A stretch of 64,000 bases of DNA from an uncultured Pelagibacteraceae bacterium (GTDB taxonomy: Bacteria; Pseudomonadota; Alphaproteobacteria; Pelagibacterales; Pelagibacteraceae): assembly GCA_902587215.1 (NCBI GenBank), contig CACIKJ010000001.1, forward strand, positions 20,026 through 84,025. Direction: 5' to 3'. The notes under the pieces were generated by a model. It made no database searches. It was given only the letters and a program-made list of their open reading frames with translations, and was not told the DNA's origin. Below, one piece after another: positions 20,819 through 29,575 of this stretch. Numbering within the stretch: the stretch's first letter is position 1; every line of letters starts with the position of its first letter. The translations under genes were made by a program, and so were the position numbers.

Positions 20819-23143
20819 ATGTATAAGTTAAAAAATAAAGCAGAAAATTTAGATATACTAAAGAAAATATTTCAAAACAGTAAAGCTATAAATATACCAT
20901 CTTACTTTTATTTTAATTTAAAAGATCTAAAAAAAAATGAAGATAGGGTTGTAAAAAAAATTTATTTATTTAATAAAAAATACACATTAATTATAAGATC
21001 TGCATCTATAGATGAAGATAAATTAAATTTATCTAATGCAGGAAAATACGATTCAAAAATAGTAAATAAAAACACCCCAGATTATGAAATTAAAAAAATT
21101 TTAAGATCATTCATCAAGCAATTTAAATCTAATAAAGATAAAATCATTATTCAAAAAATGATTACAAATGTTGATTACTCTGGAGTAGTTTTTACAAGAG
21201 ATATTAACCACAATAGTCCATATTATGTAATTAACTATGATGATACTGGAAAAACAAATCTTATAACTTCAGGTGCAGAAAATCAAAGAATAAGGTCATT
21301 AGTAGTTTACAAAAATAAGATTAAAATAAAAAATAAATTTAAAAAACTTATTTCATATTTGGAAAAAATCCAAAAAAAAATTAAATTAGAAAGGTTAGAT
21401 ATTGAATTTGCTCAAAAAAAAAATACAATTTTTTTATTTCAAATTAGAAAGCTGCCTAAACAGAAATTTCAATCTAAATTAAATTTAAACTATAATTTTA
21501 GTGGAGCATTAACAAATATAGAAAAAAAAATTAAAAAATTAACATCAAAAAATCCAATGCTTATTGGAAATAAATCAGTTTTTAGCAACATGTCTGATTG
21601 GAACCCAGCAGAAATGATTGGTGACAAACCCTATCCCTTATCTGTAAGCATTTACAAAGAGCTTATTACTGATGACGTGTGGAGAAAACAAAGACTAATT
21701 TATGGTTATAAAGATGTATTTCCTAATCCATTAATGTTTACATTTGCCGGTTCTCCTTACATAGATTTAAGAGTAGATTTTATTAGTTTTTTACCTAAAA
21801 ATTTAAGTAACTCTGATTCTAATTTTATTGTAAATAAATATTTAGATAAAATCCAAAAAAATCCAGAAATACATGATAAGATAGAATTTAATTTAATTGA
21901 AACATGCTACTCATTTAACTCCAGAAAAAGATTAGAAAAAATATTTAATGGAAAATTACTTAAAAATTATTTATCTAGTCTAAAAAAACTCACTGAAAAT
22001 ATATTTAAAAACAATTTACTTAAAAAGGATAAAGAAAAAATAAATCTTTTTGAAAATCGACTAAATTTAATTTCAAAACAAAAAATAAACCCTATTCAAA
22101 AAATCTTTTATTTATCTGAAATAACAAAAAATTATGGAACACTTCCATTTGCAGGACTGGCAAGATGTGCGTTTATTTCACAAAGATTACTTTTGGACTT
22201 AAGATCAAATAAACTTATTAGTGATGAGGAGTTTGAAAATTTCTTTTCTTCAATACCCTCGGTAACCAATATATTTAATAATGATTATATTGATCTTAAA
22301 AACAAAAAAATTACTAAATCTAAGTTTATTAAAAAATATGGACATTTAAGGCCATCAACATATGATATAAATTCGTACAATTATCGAGAAGGTTTTGCTC
22401 AATATTTTTCAAAATTTAATAAAAAAAATAAAAAAAAGAGTAAGAAAATATCATTTTCTAAACATAGAATAATAAATAACTTATTAAAAAAAGACCTAAA
22501 AATTAATTATGAGCAATTTAAAAATTTTATAGTTGAGTCAATATATTTAAGGGAATATTCAAAATTAATTTTTACCAAAGGTGTAAATATGATTTTGGAA
22601 ACCTTACTAGAGCTAGGAAAAGAAATTAAAATATCAAGAAATGAATTAAGTTTTATTGAGTTTAAGAAAATACTTAATTTTCACTCAAACCTTGAGTCAG
22701 CTAAATTAAAAAAAACTCTCCAGGATGAAATAAAAAAAAATAAATATGAATTTGAAATGGCAAAATTAATTAAGTTGCCAGATGTAATTTTAAATGAAAA
22801 AAATATTTATGAATTTTATGAGAATTTGAGTAAACCAAACTTTATTACATTAAATTCTGTTATTGGGGAAACTTGTGAAGTAAAATCAAGAAACGTAAAT
22901 AAAATTAAAAATAAAATTGTATTAATTAAAAATGCTGACCCAGGTTATGATTTTATTTTTAATCATGAAATAAAAGGGCTCGTAACACAATTTGGTGGAG
23001 CTAATTCACATATGGCTATAAGATGCTTAGAACAAAATATACCTGCTGTTATAGGAGTCGGTAAAATTAGATATCAAGAAATTATTAAATCAAAACAATT
23101 AATTATTAATTGCGAAAAAAAACATATAAAATTAATAAAATGA
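20819..23143 (+). CDS. PEP-synthase-like kinase (PPDK_N ATP-grasp plus phosphohistidine swivel domain); proposed L-glutamine kinase (Cj1418-like)
   Basis: IIRSASIDEDKLNLSNAGKYDS, IIIQKMITNVDYSGVVFTRD, SDWNPAEMIGDKPYPLSVSIYKELITDDVWRKQR, swivel GGANSHMAIRCLEQNIPAVIGVG; neighbours match the Cj1417/Cj1416 types. Confidence 0.7.
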   Translation: MYKLKNKAENLDILKKIFQNSKAINIPSYFYFNLKDLKKNEDRVVKKIYLFNKKYTLIIRSASIDEDKLNLSNAGKYDSKIVNKNTPDYEIKKILRSFIKQFKSNKDKIIIQKMITNVDYSGVVFTRDINHNSPYYVINYDDTGKTNLITSGAENQRIRSLVVYKNKIKIKNKFKKLISYLEKIQKKIKLERLDIEFAQKKNTIFLFQIRKLPKQKFQSKLNLNYNFSGALTNIEKKIKKLTSKNPMLIGNKSVFSNMSDWNPAEMIGDKPYPLSVSIYKELITDDVWRKQRLIYGYKDVFPNPLMFTFAGSPYIDLRVDFISFLPKNLSNSDSNFIVNKYLDKIQKNPEIHDKIEFNLIETCYSFNSRKRLEKIFNGKLLKNYLSSLKKLTENIFKNNLLKKDKEKINLFENRLNLISKQKINPIQKIFYLSEITKNYGTLPFAGLARCAFISQRLLLDLRSNKLISDEEFENFFSSIPSVTNIFNNDYIDLKNKKITKSKFIKKYGHLRPSTYDINSYNYREGFAQYFSKFNKKNKKKSKKISFSKHRIINNLLKKDLKINYEQFKNFIVESIYLREYSKLIFTKGVNMILETLLELGKEIKISRNELSFIEFKKILNFHSNLESAKLKKTLQDEIKKNKYEFEMAKLIKLPDVILNEKNIYEFYENLSKPNFITLNSVIGETCEVKSRNVNKIKNKIVLIKNADPGYDFIFNHEIKGLVTQFGGANSHMAIRCLEQNIPAVIGVGKIRYQEIIKSKQLIINCEKKHIKLIK

Positions 23144-23736
23144 AAAAAATTGGACTATTATTGAGAGTAGATAAATTTGGAAAGTATAAGGAAACAAGAG
23201 ATAATATCGATACAAGATTTATTTATTTGTTTCAAAAACTTAATTTCGAACCAATTTTAATTCCAACAAGTATTAAAAATATTGAATTATTTATTGCAAA
23301 AATGTCTCTTGATGGAATTATACTTTCACCAGGAGGCAATCCATTAAAGAATGATATAAGAAAAAAAAATGAATTTAAAATCATTAAATATTGTATTAAA
23401 AAAAAAATTCCAATACTTGGAATATGTAGAGGCGCTCAAATAATTAATCTTTATTTTAAAGGCACATTAAAAAAAGTTAAAAATCATGTAAGAAAAAATC
23501 ATCAAATATTTGGCAACATAATTAAAAATAAAAAAATAAAAGTAAATTCATACCATGATTTAGGTTTTGATAAAAAAATGCTTGGACGTAACTTAATTGT
23601 AAATGCATTTAGCAAGGATCAGGTAATAGAATGTTTTTCTCATAAAAAGTTTAATATTTTGGGTTTAATGTGGCATCCAGAAAGAAATAAAAAAATCAAT
23701 CTTTTTGATATAAATATCATAAAATCATTTTTTTAA
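23140..23736 (+). CDS. Class I glutamine amidotransferase / C26 peptidase; proposed gamma-glutamyl-CDP-amidate hydrolase (Cj1417-like)
   Basis: LSPGGNPLKND, nucleophile elbow GICRGAQIINLYF, MWHPERN; ATGA overlap with upstream kinase (track start at 23110 is an upstream TTG). Confidence 0.72.
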   Translation: MKKIGLLLRVDKFGKYKETRDNIDTRFIYLFQKLNFEPILIPTSIKNIELFIAKMSLDGIILSPGGNPLKNDIRKKNEFKIIKYCIKKKIPILGICRGAQIINLYFKGTLKKVKNHVRKNHQIFGNIIKNKKIKVNSYHDLGFDKKMLGRNLIVNAFSKDQVIECFSHKKFNILGLMWHPERNKKINLFDINIIKSFF

Positions 23737-24458
23737 TGGAATTAGTAATTTTAGCAGCTGGTAAAGGAAGCAGAATATTTAAATCAATAAATAGAAATAA
23801 GTGTTTGATAAAAATTCATAAACAAACTCTTATCGAGAAAATTATTAATGATGCAGTCTCCTTAAAATTATTTACAAAAATAAATGTTGTTACTGGTTAT
23901 AGGAAAAATAAAATTATAGAAAAACTAAAAAATTATAAAGTACATTTTATTTTTAATAAAGATTTTAATAAAAAAGAAATGCTTCATTCTTTAAAGTTAG
24001 GTATTAAAAATTGTAAAAATGATACGTTAGTTACTTATTCAGATATTATTTTCTCAAAAAGAGTTTTTCAGGACATCAACTTAAACAAAAAAACGAATTA
24101 TATATTACCCGTATTAAGAAACTGGAAAAAAGTGTGGAAGATAAGAAAGAAAGAAATTATTGATGATTGTGAAAGTTTAAATTTTGATAGAAACTTTTAT
24201 CTTACGGATATAGGAAAAAAAATAATTAAAAATTTACCCAAAGGTCAATTTATGGGTATTTTTTTTATTCCAAAAAAAAAAATAAAAAAAACTATGAAGT
24301 ATATTGACCAAAATAAAAATAATAAAAAAATGCATACAACGAGTTTTATAGATTATCTAGTTACCAAAAAACAAAAAATAAAATGTATAGTTAAAAATTA
24401 TAATTGGTATGAATTTGATGACATTGAGGATTTAAAAAATTTCAAAAAACAGTATTAA
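23736..24458 (+). CDS. Nucleotidyltransferase (LicC/MobA-like); proposed CTP:phosphoglutamine cytidylyltransferase (Cj1416-like)
   Basis: LAAGKGSRIFKSINRNKCLIKI, NKDFNKKEMLHSLKLGI, LVTYSDIIFS; start overlaps stop of upstream gene. Confidence 0.72.
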   Translation: MELVILAAGKGSRIFKSINRNKCLIKIHKQTLIEKIINDAVSLKLFTKINVVTGYRKNKIIEKLKNYKVHFIFNKDFNKKEMLHSLKLGIKNCKNDTLVTYSDIIFSKRVFQDINLNKKTNYILPVLRNWKKVWKIRKKEIIDDCESLNFDRNFYLTDIGKKIIKNLPKGQFMGIFFIPKKKIKKTMKYIDQNKNNKKMHTTSFIDYLVTKKQKIKCIVKNYNWYEFDDIEDLKNFKKQY

Positions 24459-24966
24459 ACTTTTTGAAAAACAAATGAATTAATAAAGAAAATATAATAA
24501 ATATTGTTGTTAAAATAAAATAATTTTCTGAATTAATATATATAAATATAGCCCCAATTAGATAATTTAATATGTAATAATTTTTTCTATTAAATTTTAA
24601 AAGATTGGCAAGTTTTTCAAAAAAATAATAAGCAATTAATATATTTAGTATCATCCAGTAAAAACTTAAATATAATAAATCATAAGAAAAAAATTTAATT
24701 GTTTTTAAGCCAATAAATTGAGATGGCAATTCCATATCAGAAAATAAATGAATAATTAAGCCTAGACACATACCGGATATAAAATATAATTTTTTAAATT
24801 CATTGCTATTTTTTAATAATATAAAAAATAATAAAAAAATTATTACACTATGGGTCAAAATAGATCTATGACCTATATAATCTATTAAAAAAAAGTCAAA
24901 GTCTGGATAGGTCAATCCAACAACAATACCAAAAAAATAGTTAATATTAATTAATTTAGTTTTCAT
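24442..24966 (-). CDS. YdjM-like (DUF457-type) membrane-bound metal-dependent hydrolase
   Basis: GLTYPDFDF, GHRSILTHS, GLIIHLFSDM, several TM segments; ATG at 24966 preferred over TTG at 25011. Confidence 0.65.
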   Translation of the reverse strand: MKTKLININYFFGIVVGLTYPDFDFFLIDYIGHRSILTHSVIIFLLFFILLKNSNEFKKLYFISGMCLGLIIHLFSDMELPSQFIGLKTIKFFSYDLLYLSFYWMILNILIAYYFFEKLANLLKFNRKNYYILNYLIGAIFIYINSENYFILTTIFIIFSLLIHLFFKKFNTVF

Positions 24967-25005
24967 TTTATAAATTTTTTTTATAATTAAATTATTATAA
25001 AACCT

Positions 25006-26145
25006 ATGCAATTTAAAAAATTATATATTTTAAAAGAGTTATATAAATCCTTTTTTTCATTATTATTTTCTCAAATTAACAAAAAAAAAGATTTTGTTTT
25101 TTATTCAGAATCTTTATTTTATAAAAATTATTATTATGATTTATTAAATAAATTGAATAATAAAAAAAAATCAGTGTCAATTTTGAGTTCAGACATTAAT
25201 GAATATTTGGATCTTAAAAATAATAATTTCAATGTTTATTTCATAGGAACGGGTTTTTTTAGAATTTTAGTATTTAATATTATTAACTGCAATAATTTTT
25301 TAATGACTATGACGGATATAGGTAACAATCTAAATAAATCAAAATTTTGTGACAAATACATTTATTTTTTTCATTGCATGCATAGTACTCATAAAATGTA
25401 TACTGAAAAAGCTTTTGATAATTATAATGTTATTTTTACAATAGGTCAGTTTCAAACAAAAGAAATAATCAAAAATGAAAATGTTAATAAACTCAATAAA
25501 AAGAAAATATTTGAAACCGGTTATTTTTATTTAGATTTCCTTGAAAAAAATTGTAATAAAAAAATAAGCGATAAAAAAAATATTTTATTTGCTCCAAGTT
25601 GGAATTATGACCAAAATAATTTATTTAACAATCATGGATATAATATTATAGACAAACTGTTAAAAAGTAACTTTGAATTAACTTTTAGACCTCACCCTGA
25701 AATTATCAAAAGAAATAAGAATGAATATATTAAAATAATTAATCAATTCAAAAATAATAATTCTTTTAAAATAGATAATCATCATTCTAATATTTACTCG
25801 ATGGAAAAAGCCTCACTTTTGATTACCGATAACTCCTCAATTGCTGTTGAATACTCGTTTGTATTTTATAGACCTGTAATTTTTATTGATTACAAAGATA
25901 AAATACATAATAAAAATTACGAGAAAATAAGTAATTTTACTTTCGAGGGTGATTTTAAAAACAAAATTGGGATTTCTATTTCTAATGATCAAATAGATAA
26001 TTTAGGACAAATTTGCGAACAATCAATTTCAAATTCATTTTCAAAAAGAAATGAGATCGACAAAATAAAAAAAGAATACCTATCAAACATCTCAAACTCT
26101 GTTGATACAGCTTGTAAAATATTAACTGATGTGACATTCTCATAA
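25006..26145 (+). CDS. CDP-glycerol glycerophosphotransferase-like (TagB/TagF-type) transferase
   Basis: YIYFFHCMHSTHKMYTEKAFDNYN, IFETGYFYLDFL, ILFAPSWN, FRPHPE, LITDNSSIAVEYSFVFYRPVIFID. Confidence 0.72.
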   Translation: MQFKKLYILKELYKSFFSLLFSQINKKKDFVFYSESLFYKNYYYDLLNKLNNKKKSVSILSSDINEYLDLKNNNFNVYFIGTGFFRILVFNIINCNNFLMTMTDIGNNLNKSKFCDKYIYFFHCMHSTHKMYTEKAFDNYNVIFTIGQFQTKEIIKNENVNKLNKKKIFETGYFYLDFLEKNCNKKISDKKNILFAPSWNYDQNNLFNNHGYNIIDKLLKSNFELTFRPHPEIIKRNKNEYIKIINQFKNNNSFKIDNHHSNIYSMEKASLLITDNSSIAVEYSFVFYRPVIFIDYKDKIHNKNYEKISNFTFEGDFKNKIGISISNDQIDNLGQICEQSISNSFSKRNEIDKIKKEYLSNISNSVDTACKILTDVTFS

Positions 26146-26216
26146 ATAAAAAAATTTTACTTATTACCCTTGTTCAATTATAAATATTAGCATAAATACT
26201 CATGAAATTCATTAAT

Positions 26217-26302
26217 GCCCTCGTGGTGAAATTGGTAGACACAAAGGACTTAAAATCCTTGCCCATTTGGGAGTGCCAGTTCGAGTCTGGCCGAGGGCAC
26301 CA
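26217..26302 (+). tRNA. tRNA-Leu (UAA), CCA encoded
   Basis: Acceptor GCCCTCG/CGAGGGC, long variable arm, anticodon TAA, GTTCGAGTC T-arm, 3' ACCA. Confidence 0.95.
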
Positions 26303-26307
26303 CTAAA

Positions 26308-27081
26308 ATGAAAAATTTGTTAATAGTTTCAGACAAAAATAAAAAATCGGAAAATATCAAATTAAAAGTTTTAAAAAAAGTTCAAAACACACAATTCAAA
26401 AAAAGAAAATTAATAATAGTTATTGGTGGAGATGGATTTATGCTTCAAACTTTAAAGAAATTTTATAAATATAAAAAACCTTTTTATGGAATAAATTCAG
26501 GAGATTATGGATTTTTAATGAATAAATTTTACGAAAAAAATTTTTTAAAAAATATATCTAAATCTGATTTAATTAAAATATCACCTCTGCAAATGATAGT
26601 TAAAAATAAGTTTAATAAAATAAAAAAATCAATAGCTATTAATGAAATATCAATCTTACGACAAAGCAGACAGGCAGCGTCAGTTTCAATTAAAAACGGC
26701 TCTAATTATGTTATTAAGAAATTAAGGGGGGATGGTTTGCTTGTTTGTACTCCAGCAGGAAGTACTGCTTATAATCTCTCAGTTCATGGTCCAATTTTAA
26801 ATCTAAATTCAAATAAATTAGCAATCTCACCTGTAAGTCCATTTAGACCAAGAAGATGGAAAGGTAAAATTGTAAGCAATAAGTCAAAAATAATAATTAA
26901 AAATTTAAACCCAAAGAAAAGACCTATAAGTGCTGTAGCTGATAACGTAGAAGTTCGTAATGTTGTGGAAGTAAAAATCAGTGAGAATAAAAAAATTATG
27001 TTTAACCTTATGTATAATAAAAATAAATCAATAGAAAAAAAAATTAAAATCGAACAACTTAGAAAAGAAATTGGAAAGTAA
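26308..27081 (+). CDS. nadK: NAD kinase
   Basis: IVIGGDGFMLQTLKKFY, YGINSGDYGFLMN, LRGDGLLVCTPAGSTAYNLS. Confidence 0.92.
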   Translation: MKNLLIVSDKNKKSENIKLKVLKKVQNTQFKKRKLIIVIGGDGFMLQTLKKFYKYKKPFYGINSGDYGFLMNKFYEKNFLKNISKSDLIKISPLQMIVKNKFNKIKKSIAINEISILRQSRQAASVSIKNGSNYVIKKLRGDGLLVCTPAGSTAYNLSVHGPILNLNSNKLAISPVSPFRPRRWKGKIVSNKSKIIIKNLNPKKRPISAVADNVEVRNVVEVKISENKKIMFNLMYNKNKSIEKKIKIEQLRKEIGK

Positions 27082-27082
27082 A

Positions 27083-27922
27083 TTAATAGGTGTCACATAT
27101 AACCGATATACAACTATTATTATTAAAATCCCAAAAATCAGTATAAATATTTGTAAAAAATTTATCCATGTTGTTATTTATAAAATCACTGTTGTTACTT
27201 GTATAAGCAAAGACAAAAATACCTTTTCTAACTAGTTTAGCATATATTTCTTTATTTTTTATTATATCTTCAGAATGTGCGGTTACGATTTTAATATTGT
27301 TTTCTATTACAAAATCATAATCCTTGAAATTAAATGAATAAACTGGATTTATTATTTTATTTTTAACAGAATAAATAAAGTTTTTTTTACCAAATATCTC
27401 AATTAAAATTCTATTTTTATCGAATTTAAAATCTTTATATATTTTTTCAAAATTATTTGTTTTATCGGTTAAAAAATAAATATCACTATTCTCACCAAAT
27501 ATTTTATTTATTTGATCTACTTCTAAAGGTTTATATTTATTGAATAGTCTTAAATTTAAAAATTCATCATATAGAATTGCGTTTTCATTGGTATTTATAT
27601 AATTTGAATTGTTTTTAAAAGAAATCCAATCATGAACTCCAACAAATTTGTTATCTAGAGTTTCTTTTAAATCTATTTCAATTATTTTAAAACCTAAACT
27701 AATACTTTGATTTATTGCTTCTAGGGAATTAGTATATTTGATATTTTCGATTCCACCACCAGCGTGAGCAATAAATTTATATTGTTTTTCATTTAACTTT
27801 TCTAATAGCTCCAGATTATATATTGGTTGCTTATTAATATTATTGAAAACTATAAAAATTAATAACAACAATATTATAATAACAGTTAAAATTTTAATTA
27901 AATGTTTACTTCCAAAAATCAT
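27083..27922 (-). CDS. Glycerophosphodiester phosphodiesterase-like (GDPD fold) membrane-anchored protein
   Basis: N-terminal TM; IAHAGGGIENIKYTNSLEAINQSISLGFKIIEIDLKETLDNKFVGVHDW. Confidence 0.65.
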   Translation of the reverse strand: MIFGSKHLIKILTVIIILLLLIFIVFNNINKQPIYNLELLEKLNEKQYKFIAHAGGGIENIKYTNSLEAINQSISLGFKIIEIDLKETLDNKFVGVHDWISFKNNSNYINTNENAILYDEFLNLRLFNKYKPLEVDQINKIFGENSDIYFLTDKTNNFEKIYKDFKFDKNRILIEIFGKKNFIYSVKNKIINPVYSFNFKDYDFVIENNIKIVTAHSEDIIKNKEIYAKLVRKGIFVFAYTSNNSDFINNNMDKFFTNIYTDFWDFNNNSCISVICDTY

Positions 27923-29367
27923 AATAAAAATTAGATATTTTATAAATATTATTTTCTAGGCTTTTAAAATATTTATCATAGTCGAAAAAATCTCTTGTTT
28001 CAAAAATTGTATAACCCAATCCGAGTCTATCGCCATAATTTAAATTTAATGATTGTAGAATTGTTGGAAAAAAATCATAATGTGTCATCAGAGATCTTTT
28101 TTGTATTTTTTTATCTGTTAAAATTCTACCATAAATTGATCTATCCAAATTTTTATTTATTGCCAAAGTATTTTTATGATTATTGTATATGTCATCCATT
28201 GGATACAAATGGTCTCCTAGTAAAACAATAGAAACACTATCTTTGTAACTATCAAAAATATTTTCAATAAATTCATGTAAACTTGTGGCCGTACAATGAA
28301 TCGAATTAATCAAATCATCATTGCTTAGATCATTATTTTTACATGTTGGATCTACATAACCAGGAAAATGATTATCAGTAGTTAAAATTGTGATATTAAA
28401 ATTTTTATTTTGCTGTTTATATTTTTTTATCTCATCAAAAGCCTTTTTGAAAATGACACTATCGTTTACACCATTAGACCAGGAATTTTTGGGTATGTTA
28501 TTTTGTTTATCAAAGTATTTTTTTTCAAATATTTGATCATATCCATGATTAGAAAAAAAAATATCCATTGCATGAAATGATATCTCACCTGAATAAATTA
28601 ACGTATTACTATAGTTATTAATTTTTAAAATGTCACCTAAACAAGTAGCATTTGGTAAAAAACTCTTCATACCAAAAACATTTCTTTGATGTTTTAATTT
28701 ATCTTTTTTATAAATTAATCTAGTATCAAAAATGCCTATTGGTTTTTGGGGAATACCACATTGAGTTGAAACAATACTCCCAATCGTAAAGTTATTAAAT
28801 TTTGTCTCTAAAAAAAATGGAACTTTTTGTGATGGAAAATTAAGTTTTTCCATAATAGAATTTTCAAACGCAGGATTTTCTAAATAATTTTCTTCAAAAG
28901 ACTCAATGTATATTAAAATTAGGTCTTTTTTGTTTTCTTTAATAAAAGATTTATTTAAATTTGCCTCTATATAATTATTTTTCAAAAATTGATTATCATT
29001 TTCAATATTAATACTTTCAAAAAAATTTATTCTTTCTAAATTAAAAATAGTAACGACAACAAAAAAAATTGAATTAATTAATATTAATTTTAATGTAAGA
29101 ATTTTTTTTTTGAAAATTTTATATTGTGTAAATAAAATAATAATACAAAATAAAATTGGTGCATATATACAATATTCGATAAATTTATTTATTACATAAT
29201 CGTCAGCATCAACTAACCCTTGAAATCCAAAATTTATATTTATTAATATTAAATCAAAACTAACATTTCCAAAGTATCTGTTGATCCATAAATTAAAAAA
29301 AATAGAAAATAGGCCAATAAAAATTATGACTGTTAAAAAAAACAGATTTTATAATTTTTTCATACAT
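27906..29367 (-). CDS. LTA-synthase-like sulfatase; ORF track gives 27906..28985 only, N-terminal TM part continues upstream with an apparent frameshift at 29335-29342
   Basis: Catalytic part LILIYIESFEENY, NFTIGSIVSTQCGIP, ILTTDNHFPGY, SIVLLGDH; upstream open frame encodes FNLWINRYFGNVSFDLILININ...KFIEYCIYAPILFCIIILF. Confidence 0.7.
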
Positions 29368-29461
29368 TCAAATATAGAAACTAAGTATATATATGAGTAA
29401 ATCAATTACTAATTATTTATTGAATATTTAATTTAAGAATTTCTTGATTTTATTAATTTTC

Positions 29462-29537
29462 TGGTGCCCCCACACGGACTCGAACCGCGGACCTACTGAT
29501 TACAAATCAGTTGCTCTACCAGCTGAGCTATAGGGGC
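29462..29537 (-). tRNA. tRNA-Thr (UGU), CCA encoded
   Basis: Reverse complement GCCCCTATAGCTCAGCTGGTAGAGCAACTGATTTGTAATCAGTAGGTCCGCGGTTCGAGTCCGTGTGGGGGCACCA. Confidence 0.96.
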
Positions 29538-29575
29538 ACGTTTTGTTTTTTAGTACTTAATTTAATAAGATCAAG

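Noticed and set aside
23110-23139. TTG start extension of the amidotransferase ORF (MRKKTYKINK)
   Set aside because: The ATG at 23140 overlaps the upstream stop as ATGA and matches the expected N-terminus of the family.
26217-26302. tRNA-Leu as an integration site for a mobile island
   Set aside because: No integrase and no duplicated tRNA 3' end seen within the window; island status left as a comparative-genomics hypothesis only.
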